DNA from: Streptomyces albofaciens JCM 4342
GTDB taxonomy: Bacteria; Actinomycetota; Actinomycetes; Streptomycetales; Streptomycetaceae
Assembly (NCBI RefSeq): GCF_008634025.1
Contig: NZ_PDCM01000001.1
Span: 2,353,501 to 2,417,500, forward strand
DNA length: 64,000 bases
Direction: 5' to 3'
A program made the translations under genes and the position numbers. Each line of letters opens with the position of its first letter. Position 1 is the stretch's first letter. Of the stretch, positions 1-7,041 are shown piece after piece. A model generated the notes under the pieces. The model ran no database searches. It was not told the origin of the DNA and saw only the letters and a list, made by a program, of their open reading frames with translations.

Positions 1-1545
1 CTCGCGCAGCAGCGCCCGCGCGATCGCCACCCGCTGCCGCTCGCCGCCCGACAGCTTGCTGCCGCGGTGGCCCACCGGCGTCTCCAGGCCCTCCGGCAGC
101 CGCTCGACCAGGCCGTCCAGCCGGGTCCGCGTCAGGACGCGGGCCAGCTGGTCATCGGTGGCGCCGGGCGCCGCGAACAGCAGGTTCTCGCGCAGCGTGC
201 CGGCCAGTACGGGCGCGTCCTGCTCGACGTAGCCGATCTGGGCGCGCAGCCGGTCCAGCGGCCAGTCCCGTACGTCCGTGCCGTCGACCAGCACCCGGCC
301 GCCGTCCGCCTCGTAGAACCGCTCCACCAGCCCGAAGACGGTGGACTTGCCGGCGCCGGACGGGCCGACGAACGCCGTCATGCCGCCGCCGGGCACCACG
401 AAGTCCACGCCGTGGTGGACGGGCGGCAGGTCCGGGCGGTAGCGGAAGGTGACCCCTTCGAAGGCGACGCTCGCGGGCTTGGTGGGGGCGCCGGCGCCCG
501 CTTCTTCCGAAGGCTCCGTCTCCAGGGGCTCCGTCTCCAGGCTCTCCGCCTCCGCCATCCGGGCGATCGCGGCCGACCCCACCTGGTAGGCGGACGCCGC
601 CTCCACCAGCCGGGATATCGGGTCGATCAAGTAGAAGAGATACAGCAGGAACGCGACCAGGGTGGCGATGTCGGTGGCCCCCGAGGCCACCCGCGCCCCG
701 CCGACGCCCAGCACCGCCAGGAAGGAGACCTGCACCGCGAGCCCCACCGAGGACATCGCGAGCGACTGCCACTTCGCGGCCCGTATGCCACTGCGCCACG
801 CCTCGCGCGCCGCCGCCTCGATGGCCGCCTCCTCCCGCCGCTCCGCGCCGGACGCCTTGACCGTACGGAACGCGCCGAACGTCCGCTCCAGGGCCGTGGA
901 GATCGCCCCCACGGCCTCCTGCGCCCGCTTCGTCGCCTTGGAGATCCGCGGCATGACCAGCCCCATGGAGCTGCCGATCAGCACGATCACGGCGACCGTC
1001 ACCCCGAGCAGCACCGGCTCCAGCAGGGCCATGAACACGATCGCGCCGACCAGGGTGGCGAGGCCGGTCCCGGCGGAGACCAGCGACTGGGTGGTGATCG
1101 CGCGCAGCAGCGTGGTGTCCGCGGTGACCCGCGACATCAGGTCACCGGGCTTGCTGCGGTCCACCGCGGGCATCCGCAGCCGCAGCAGCCGGGCGACGAG
1201 CTGACGCCGGGCGGCGAGCACCACGGACTCCGCGGTGCGTTCCAGGACGTAGGCGCCGACCGATTCCGCCACGGCGCCCGCCACCACCAGCGCGGTCAGC
1301 AGCACCAGCAGCATGGTGATCGACTCGTGTACGCCCAGGCGCTCGACCAGCGCCTTGGCGGCCAGCGGCTGGACGAGGCCGGCGGCCGAGCCGGCCAGGG
1401 TCAGCAGCCCGCCCAGGGCGATGACGGCGCGGTGCGGCCGGATGTGGCCGTACAGCACCCGCCAGGTCTTCCGGACGGGCAGGGAGGGCTGCGGGTGTTC
1501 CGCGTCGGCGGTGGCCGAGGCGGTTCTCGGGGTCTCGGTGCTCAC
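1..1545 (-). CDS. ABC exporter, fused permease-ATPase (3' end cut by window)
   Basis: Half-transporter of the multidrug/lipid exporter type (membrane domain followed by ATPase), predicted to dimerise in the cytoplasmic membrane and export an unknown substrate. The first ~330 residues carry hydrophobic helices (for example LGGLLTLAGSAAGLV and the region near VFMALLEPVLLGVTVAVIVL). The ATPase domain has Walker A GPSGAGKST and the ABC signature SGGERQRVAIARALL, which lies at the very edge of the window. Walker B, D-loop and H-loop are therefore missing only because the window ends; roughly 515 codons are visible. The GTG at 1543-1545 is the first plausible start in frame (VSTETPRTASA); no clear Shine-Dalgarno precedes it. 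A short Glu-rich linker (ESLETEPLETEPSEE) joins the domains. Substrate cannot be inferred. Confidence 0.9.
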   Translation of the reverse strand, partial: MSTETPRTASATADAEHPQPSLPVRKTWRVLYGHIRPHRAVIALGGLLTLAGSAAGLVQPLAAKALVERLGVHESITMLLVLLTALVVAGAVAESVGAYVLERTAESVVLAARRQLVARLLRLRMPAVDRSKPGDLMSRVTADTTLLRAITTQSLVSAGTGLATLVGAIVFMALLEPVLLGVTVAVIVLIGSSMGLVMPRISKATKRAQEAVGAISTALERTFGAFRTVKASGAERREEAAIEAAAREAWRSGIRAAKWQSLAMSSVGLAVQVSFLAVLGVGGARVASGATDIATLVAFLLYLFYLIDPISRLVEAASAYQVGSAAIARMAEAESLETEPLETEPSEEAGAGAPTKPASVAFEGVTFRYRPDLPPVHHGVDFVVPGGGMTAFVGPSGAGKSTVFGLVERFYEADGGRVLVDGTDVRDWPLDRLRAQIGYVEQDAPVLAGTLRENLLFAAPGATDDQLARVLTRTRLDGLVERLPEGLETPVGHRGSKLSGGERQRVAIARALLRE

Positions 1546-1754
1546 GAAGAACAGGACGCGGGAGCGGGGCGATTACCTGTCTTTTACCCGTAGGGGATTT
1601 CACGCGTCAGGGTTGCGGTGCAGGCCCTCGCGGGGGCGGGACGCATCTACAAGAGCGAGGCGTAGTCACGGGGACAGGGGCGTGCGCGCCCGCGCGCCCC
1701 TCCTGGTGCGCCCCTGGTGTGCGCCCGCTGCGCCCCCGGTGCGCACCCGCACTC

Positions 1755-2573
1755 CTACCGCCCCTCGCTCCCCGCTCCGCCCCGTACGCCGCACAGGTGC
1801 AGCAGCGCCGCCACCGCGCGGTACGGATCGGTGCGCCCGGCCCGCTCCTCCGCGGCCAGCAGCCGTTCCAGCTCGCCGTCGGCGGGCAGCGGCGCGTCGT
1901 CCGCCGCGGTGTCGGTGAAGATCCGTACGCCGTACCAGGTCTCCAGCGGCGCGCCGATCCCGTCGAGCGTGGCGGTCAGCGCCGCCAGGCGGTCGGCGCG
2001 GGCCTTCAGGCCGAGGCGGTTGACGTACTCGGACGACTCGAAGGCCGCCAGCGCGCCGTCCCAGTCACCGGACAGCCCCGGCCGCATCGCGAGCGCGTCG
2101 GCGTTGCGCACCACCAGGGACAGCAGGCCACCGGGCGCCAGGACGCGGGCCAGCCCGGCCAGCATCGGGTCCGGCTCGGCCACGTACATCAGCACGCCGT
2201 GGCACAGCACCACGTCGAAGGCGCCGGGGAGGAAGTGCACGCCGGTCTCCCGGCCGTCGCCCTCGATGAGCTGCACGCGCTCCTGGATGCCGGCCGGTTC
2301 CTCCGCGAGGGCCGCGCGGGCGGCCGCCAGCATCGCGGGGTCGGCCTCCAGGCCGGTGACCTTGTGGCCGGCGCGGGCCAGCCGGAGCGCCTGGGTGCCC
2401 TGGCCGGTGCCCACGTCGAGCACCCGCAGCCGCTGTCCCACCGGGAAGCGCGCCGAGATCTGCTCCTCCAGCTGGCGGGCCACCAGCTCCTGGCGGACCG
2501 TGTTGCGCAGTCCGTCCAGCCCGCCCAGCCACCGTCCGGCGCCGGGCGAGAAGCCCGAAGGGGTCGCGTTCAG
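1755..2573 (-). CDS. class I SAM-dependent methyltransferase
   Basis: Soluble Rossmann-fold methyltransferase; acceptor unknown. Motif I VLDVGTGQG is at about residues 51-59, followed by the acidic strand-2 end (GLEADP), the EGDGRE motif and the post-motif region FDVVLCHGVLMYV. Length (272 aa) fits the family. No ATG, GTG or TTG occurs in frame near the N-terminus of the conserved domain. The best start is a CTG at 2571-2573 that overlaps the TGA of the upstream DUF3043 gene as CTGA, with GGAGAG five bases before it, so translational coupling from a rare CTG start is likely. The start is an inference; the domain call is firm. It forms a two-gene operon with DUF3043. Confidence 0.85.
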   Translation of the reverse strand: MNATPSGFSPGAGRWLGGLDGLRNTVRQELVARQLEEQISARFPVGQRLRVLDVGTGQGTQALRLARAGHKVTGLEADPAMLAAARAALAEEPAGIQERVQLIEGDGRETGVHFLPGAFDVVLCHGVLMYVAEPDPMLAGLARVLAPGGLLSLVVRNADALAMRPGLSGDWDGALAAFESSEYVNRLGLKARADRLAALTATLDGIGAPLETWYGVRIFTDTAADDAPLPADGELERLLAAEERAGRTDPYRAVAALLHLCGVRGGAGSEGR

Positions 2574-3166
2574 GGCCGCTCTCCGCGCTTGACCTGCGGC
2601 TTCGGGAGGCGCAGCCGGCGCATCTGGAGGGTGCGCATCAGGGCGTACGGCTTGACGCCCCTCAGGTTCTCGTTCGGGAAGCGCTGCTTGAGGCGCTTGC
2701 CCAGCGAGAACCACAGCACGAACGAGTCGATCACGATCAGCACGATGATGAACAGCCACAGCAGCAGCGCGATGTTCTGGATCCCCGGCTGGCGCAGCAT
2801 CGTCAGCACCAGGATGATCACGGCCATCGGCAGGAAGAACTCCGCCACGCACCAGCGCGAGTCCACGAAGTCGCGCGCGAAGCGGCGCACCGGGCCCTTG
2901 TCGCGCACCGGCAGGAACCGCTCGTCGCCGTTGGCCAGCGCCTCGCGCTGCCGGGCCATGTCGGCGCGGCGCGCCTCACGCGCGGCCTTCTGCGCCTCCT
3001 TGCGGTTGGCCGGCGTGTGCGCGCGCGTGCGGCGCTGCGCCTGCGCCTGGCTGCGCTTCGGCGTCGGGCGGCCCTTCGGGGCCTGCGGGTCGCGGGGCTG
3101 CTTCGGCTCGGACGCGGTCACCTTGGCGGTCGCGGCCTGCTCATCCTTCGAACGGCTTCGGAACAC
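2570..3166 (-). CDS. DUF3043 family membrane protein
   Basis: Protein of 198 aa with a highly basic, Lys/Arg/Ala-rich N-terminal half (KGRPTPKRSQAQAQRRTR, then KEAQKAAREARRADMAR) followed by two hydrophobic segments (FFLPMAVIILVLTML and IALLLWLFIIVLIVIDSFVLW) and a basic tail. This layout matches the actinobacterial DUF3043 family, whose function is unknown to me. Start GTG at 3164-3166: no Shine-Dalgarno, but a TACCCT -10-like hexamer sits seven bases before it, so the mRNA is probably leaderless. It overlaps the downstream methyltransferase by four bases. Confidence 0.85.
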   Translation of the reverse strand: MFRSRSKDEQAATAKVTASEPKQPRDPQAPKGRPTPKRSQAQAQRRTRAHTPANRKEAQKAAREARRADMARQREALANGDERFLPVRDKGPVRRFARDFVDSRWCVAEFFLPMAVIILVLTMLRQPGIQNIALLLWLFIIVLIVIDSFVLWFSLGKRLKQRFPNENLRGVKPYALMRTLQMRRLRLPKPQVKRGERP

Positions 3167-3384
3167 AACGCAAGGGTACGGGTTGGCGGTGCATGGACCA
3201 CAGCGGCATGGGGAACGATCCGGCAACGGCGTGATCCCGTGACCGGTGCGACGCCAGGGGCATAACGGGGCGAAAAGGACTGATGGCGGAGTCCCCGCGC
3301 GTTCCCTACTCCCTGCGCCGGATAACCGCGCCGTCCTGATCGTCCTGCAGGAGGAGCGCATCCGGGCCCGAACAGTGCGGTAAT

Positions 3385-3411
3385 GGAACCGGGGCCCGTA
3401 CTGTGGGGTCT
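3385..3411 (+). promoter_or_regulatory. candidate ECF (sigma-E-like) promoter for pspA
   Basis: The 304-bp divergent region 3167-3470 between DUF3043 and pspA holds no gene. Within it GGAAC (3385-3389) is followed, after 18 bases, by GTCT (3408-3411). This spacing resembles the GGAAC-N18/19-TC pattern of Streptomyces envelope-stress sigma-E promoters, which would fit a phage-shock gene. Motif match by eye only. Confidence 0.35.
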
Positions 3412-3470
3412 GTAGATGTGCTGGAGCCGAAGCCCGATGTAACTCGGTCAGAAGGGGGCGCGCGAGGCCC

Positions 3471-4271
3471 ATGAGCGGTGTCATGAAGCGGATGGGGATG
3501 ATCTTCCGCGCGAAGGCCAACAAGGCCCTGGACCGGGCCGAGGATCCGCGCGAGACCCTTGACTACTCGTACCAGAAGCAGCTGGAGCTGCTCCAGAAGG
3601 TCCGTCGCGGCGTCGCCGACGTGGCGACCTCCCGCAAGCGCCTGGAGCTCCAGCTCAACCAGCTCCAGGCCCAGTCCTCCAAGCTGGAGGACCAGGGGCG
3701 CAAGGCCCTCTCGCTCGGCCGCGAGGACCTCGCCCGCGAGGCGCTGTCCCGCCGGGCGGCCCTCCAGCAGCAGGTCACCGACCTGGAGACGCAGCACCAG
3801 ACCCTCCAGGGCGAGGAGGAGAAGCTCACCCTCGCCGCCCAGCGCCTTCAGGCCAAGGTCGACGCCTTCCGTACGAAGAAGGAGACGATCAAGGCCACCT
3901 ACACCGCCGCCCAGGCCCAGACCCGGATCGGCGAGGCGTTCTCCGGCATCTCCGAGGAGATGGGCGACGTCGGCATGGCCATCGAGCGCGCGGAGGACAA
4001 GACCGCGCAGATGCAGGCCCGGGCCGGTGCCATCGACGAACTGCTCGCCTCCGGCGCGCTGGACGACCCGTCCGGCATGGCCAAGGACGACATCGCCGCC
4101 GAGCTGGACCGGCTCTCCGGCGGTACGGACGTCGAGCTGGAGCTCCAGCGCATGAAGGCCGAGCTGGCGGGCCCGGGCGCCGACAAGCAGGCCATCGAGG
4201 GCGGCCAGGCGGGCCAGGGGCAGCAGGCTCCGCAGGCGCAGCCCGGACAGCCGCGTTTCGACAAGCAGTGA
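3471..4271 (+). CDS. pspA: PspA/IM30 family envelope-stress protein
   Basis: Peripheral membrane protein of the phage-shock family that oligomerises on damaged membranes. Almost the whole 266 aa is predicted alpha-helical coiled coil: an N-terminal amphipathic segment (MKRMGMIFRAKANKALDRAEDP, a signature of the family) then long Gln/Leu/Glu-rich helices (KQLELLQKVRRGV, SRKRLELQLNQLQ, DLETQHQTLQGEEEKL). Length is slightly above that of E. coli PspA owing to a Gln/Gly-rich tail after residue ~240 (GGQAGQGQQAPQAQPGQ). The next gene, 101 bp downstream, is the PspA-associated small protein, the usual actinobacterial arrangement. Confidence 0.95.
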   Translation: MSGVMKRMGMIFRAKANKALDRAEDPRETLDYSYQKQLELLQKVRRGVADVATSRKRLELQLNQLQAQSSKLEDQGRKALSLGREDLAREALSRRAALQQQVTDLETQHQTLQGEEEKLTLAAQRLQAKVDAFRTKKETIKATYTAAQAQTRIGEAFSGISEEMGDVGMAIERAEDKTAQMQARAGAIDELLASGALDDPSGMAKDDIAAELDRLSGGTDVELELQRMKAELAGPGADKQAIEGGQAGQGQQAPQAQPGQPRFDKQ

Positions 4272-4372
4272 CGGCCGGCGGCGGTTAGCCTCGTCGCGAC
4301 CGCCGCACCCGGAACGGATCGTCGTACCGGATCGCCGCACCGGATCACACACCGGACCAGAAGGAGACCGTC

Positions 4373-4651
4373 GTGATCGTACGGATCATGGGGGAGGGGC
4401 AGGTGAAGCTCGACGACGCGCACTTCGTCGAGCTGAACAAGCTGGACGACGAGCTGCTCGAAGAAATGGAGAGCGGCGACGAGTCCGGCTTCCGGCGCAC
4501 CCTGGGCGCCCTTCTGGACGCGGTGCGCCGTCTGGGCACCCCACTGCCGGACGACGCCCTGGAGCCGTCCGAACTGATCCTGCCCGCCGAGGACGCGACC
4601 CTCGACGAGGTCAGGGAGATGCTCAGCGATGACGGGCTGATTCCGGGCTGA
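4373..4651 (+). CDS. PspA-associated protein (PspAA)
   Basis: Acidic cytosolic protein of 92 aa, start GTG at 4373 with AAGGAG nine bases upstream. Sequence MIVRIMGEGQVKLDD followed by an acidic helical region (ELNKLDDELLEEMESGDESG) matches the PspAA family encoded next to pspA in actinobacteria. It is presumed to modulate or bind PspA; no enzymatic motif is visible. It probably shares the pspA transcript because no strong terminator is seen in the 101-bp gap. Confidence 0.85.
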   Translation: MIVRIMGEGQVKLDDAHFVELNKLDDELLEEMESGDESGFRRTLGALLDAVRRLGTPLPDDALEPSELILPAEDATLDEVREMLSDDGLIPG

Positions 4652-4753
4652 GCCGACGGCCCGGCCGGTCTCCGGCCACCGGATGGCCCGTACGCCCTCC
4701 AGCACAGGCAGCGCCCCGGTACCCGCGTGGGACCGGGGCGCTACCGTTTCCCC

Positions 4754-6052
4754 GTGACTCCCCTCGCCCCCGGGCAGGCCGGCCCGCGTCCGGGCGGCGG
4801 CCCGCTCGCCTGGATACGCGCCCACCCGCGCGCCTGCGACACCGCGCTGGCGCTCGCCGTCTTCGGGGCCATCCTGGTCGGCGCGATGGCCGGGCCGCAC
4901 GGGCCGCACGGCCCCCGTTTCGGCGAACGGGACCTGACCGTCACCACCGCGGTTCTCGCCGCCGTCGCCAGCGGCGCCCTGGCACTGCGCCGCCGCTTCC
5001 CGCGCAGCGTGCTGGTCGTGACCGGTGTCTGCACCGTCCTCGAACTCCTCCTCGAAACCGAGGCGCCGCGCGCCCCGGTCGCCTGCTCCGTGGTCGTCGC
5101 GCTGTGCACCCTCGCCGCCCGTACGGACCGCTCCACCACCTGGCGCGTCGGCGCGCTGACCGTGGTCGTGCTCACCGCCGCCGCGATGCTCTTCGGGGCC
5201 CGCCCCTGGTACGCGCAGGAGAACCTGGGGATCTTCGCGTGGACCGGCATGGCCGCCGCGGCCGGTGACGCGGTCCGCAGCCGCCGCGCCTTCGTCGCCG
5301 CCATACGGGAACGGGCCGAACGCGCCGAGCGCACCCGCGAGGAGGAGGCCCGGCGCCGCGTCGCCGAGGAGCGCATGCGCATCGCCCGCGAGCTGCACGA
5401 CGTGGTCGCCCACCACATCGCCCTGGTCAACGTGCAGGCCGGGGTCGCCTCGCACGTCATGGACAGCCGCCCCGACCAGGCCAAGCAGGCCCTGGCCCAC
5501 GTACGCGAGGCGTCCCGCTCGGCCCTGGACGAACTGCGCGCCACCGTGGGCCTGCTGCGCCAGTCCGACGACCCGCGGGCCCCCACCGAACCCGCCCCCG
5601 GCCTGGCCGTCCTCGACCACCTCGTGGACGGTTTCGTACGCGCCGGCCTGCCCGTCGACCTCGACGTCCCGCGCCCGGCGGACGCCCTGCCCGCCGCCAT
5701 CGACCTGACCGCGTACCGCATCGTCCAGGAAGCCCTGACCAACGTGCACAAACACGCCGGCCAGGGCGCCCGCGCGACGGTCCGCGTCACCCGCACCACC
5801 GACGCCCTGACGGTCACGGTCCTGGACGACGGCACCGGCCCGGACCACGGCCACCGCGCCCCGCAACCCGGCGGCGGCCACGGCCTGATCGGCATGCGCG
5901 AACGCGTCGAAGCCCTGCGCGGCACCGTCGAAACCGGCCCCCGCGCGGCCGGCGGCTTCCGGGTACACGTACGCCTGCCCCTCCAGACCACCCGAACCGA
6001 TCACCAGGCCGGCGCGTCCGGCCGCAGCTGCCGCACGGGGGAGACCGGATGA
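4754..6052 (+). CDS. two-component sensor histidine kinase (HisKA_3/NarL class)
   Basis: Membrane sensor kinase of 432 aa that phosphorylates the response regulator encoded immediately downstream. The N-terminal ~150 residues contain four or five hydrophobic helices without a large extracellular loop, so it probably senses something within or near the membrane. The DHp domain carries the motif ARELHDVVAHH with the phosphorylated His at about residue 215, and the ATPase domain ends with DDGTGPDHG and GHGLIGMRERVEALRG. I chose GTG at 4754 (VTPLAPGQ) instead of an ATG 27 bases upstream, because the upstream codons (GPGRYRF) do not look coding. The stop overlaps the next start as ATGA. Confidence 0.9.
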   Translation: MTPLAPGQAGPRPGGGPLAWIRAHPRACDTALALAVFGAILVGAMAGPHGPHGPRFGERDLTVTTAVLAAVASGALALRRRFPRSVLVVTGVCTVLELLLETEAPRAPVACSVVVALCTLAARTDRSTTWRVGALTVVVLTAAAMLFGARPWYAQENLGIFAWTGMAAAAGDAVRSRRAFVAAIRERAERAERTREEEARRRVAEERMRIARELHDVVAHHIALVNVQAGVASHVMDSRPDQAKQALAHVREASRSALDELRATVGLLRQSDDPRAPTEPAPGLAVLDHLVDGFVRAGLPVDLDVPRPADALPAAIDLTAYRIVQEALTNVHKHAGQGARATVRVTRTTDALTVTVLDDGTGPDHGHRAPQPGGGHGLIGMRERVEALRGTVETGPRAAGGFRVHVRLPLQTTRTDHQAGASGRSCRTGETG

Positions 6053-6735
6053 CCATCAAGGTGCTGCTCGCCGACGACCAGGCCCTGCTCCGCAGCGCCT
6101 TCCGCATCCTCGTGGACTCCGAGCCGGACATGGAGGTGGTGGGGGAGGCGTCCGACGGGGCCGAGGCGTACGAGCTGACGCGGGCCACGGGGCCCGATGT
6201 CGTCCTGATGGACATCCGGATGCCCGGCGTGGACGGCCTCGCCGCCACCCGCATGATCACCGCCGACCCGGACCTGACCGCCGTACGCGTGGTCATCCTG
6301 ACCACCTTCGAGGTGGACGACTACGTGGTGCAGGCGCTGCGGGGCGGGGCCAGCGGGTTCCTCGGGAAGGGGGCCGAGCCGGACGAGCTGCTCAGCGCCA
6401 TCCGGATCGCGGCGGCCGGGGAGGCGCTGCTGTCGCCGGCCGCGACGAAGGGGCTGATCGCCAAGTTCCTCGCGCAGGGGGAGGGGCCGTCCGAGGGCGG
6501 GCCCGGGCGGCCGGGGGCGGCCGAGCTGGGCACGCTGACCGGGCGGGAGCGGGAGGTGCTCGTGCTGGTCGGGGGCGGGCTGTCCAACGACGAGATCGCC
6601 AAGGAGCTCGCGGTCAGCCCGCTGACGGTCAAGACACACGTCAACCGGGCCATGGCCAAGCTGGGCGCGCGCGACCGGGCGCAGCTGGTGGTCATCGCGT
6701 ACGAATCGGGGCTGGTCCGCCCGCGGGCGCGGTAG
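6049..6735 (+). CDS. NarL/LuxR family response regulator
   Basis: DNA-binding partner of the kinase upstream (four-base overlap, hence coupled). The receiver domain has the acidic pair DD at residues 9-10, the phospho-acceptor Asp55 in VLMDIRMPG and the conserved Lys in GFLGKGAEP. A LuxR-type HTH follows (LTGREREVLVLVGGGLSNDEIAKELAVS, then TVKTHVNRAMAKLGARDR). The RND efflux gene 306 bp downstream on the same strand is the most obvious candidate target, though that is inference from proximity. Confidence 0.93.
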   Translation: MTIKVLLADDQALLRSAFRILVDSEPDMEVVGEASDGAEAYELTRATGPDVVLMDIRMPGVDGLAATRMITADPDLTAVRVVILTTFEVDDYVVQALRGGASGFLGKGAEPDELLSAIRIAAAGEALLSPAATKGLIAKFLAQGEGPSEGGPGRPGAAELGTLTGREREVLVLVGGGLSNDEIAKELAVSPLTVKTHVNRAMAKLGARDRAQLVVIAYESGLVRPRAR

Positions 6736-6914
6736 ACCCAGGGGTGCAGCGGGGGGTGGAGACCGCCGTACTCCGAACGCGGTAGGCGGGTGGGGCGGAA
6801 ACCGACCTGCGAGCGAGGAAAAGCGCGTGGGGCATGGCGGATCGTTTAGGCGGGCCAGTGGTGCCCGTCCGCGGGCCCCAGCGGAGCCCACGGGCAGTGG
6901 TGCCCGCCCGCCGG

Positions 6915-7018
6915 AACGCCGCACAGCGATGCCGTACAGCAATGCCGTACGACCACGCCGTACCGCCGTTCCGTACGGCAGCACCGCGCAGCCACGCCGT
7001 ACGACCACGCCGCAGTAC
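6915..7018 (+). repeat. 13-bp tandem repeat array, 8 units
   Basis: Eight consecutive 13-bp units with consensus close to CACGCCGTACGAC, starting at 6915, 6928, 6941, 6954, 6967, 6980, 6993 and 7006. Units 2-4 and 7 keep the CCGTAC core intact; unit 6 (6980) is the most degenerate. The array ends 23 bp before the ATG of the RND permease and lies in the 306-bp gap after the response regulator. The period is not a multiple of three, and no coding role is apparent on either strand. It could be a set of regulator-binding iterons or simple slippage DNA. Confidence 0.85.
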
Positions 7019-7041
7019 AGAACAGAAGAGAGACCCCACCC

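Noticed and set aside
1755..2852. Longer methyltransferase starting at 2852
   Set aside because: The extra N-terminal ~90 residues overlap the DUF3043 coding region and have no methyltransferase similarity.
6915..7018. Repeat array considered as a CRISPR
   Set aside because: Units are 13 bp, contiguous and without unique spacers; no cas genes in the window.
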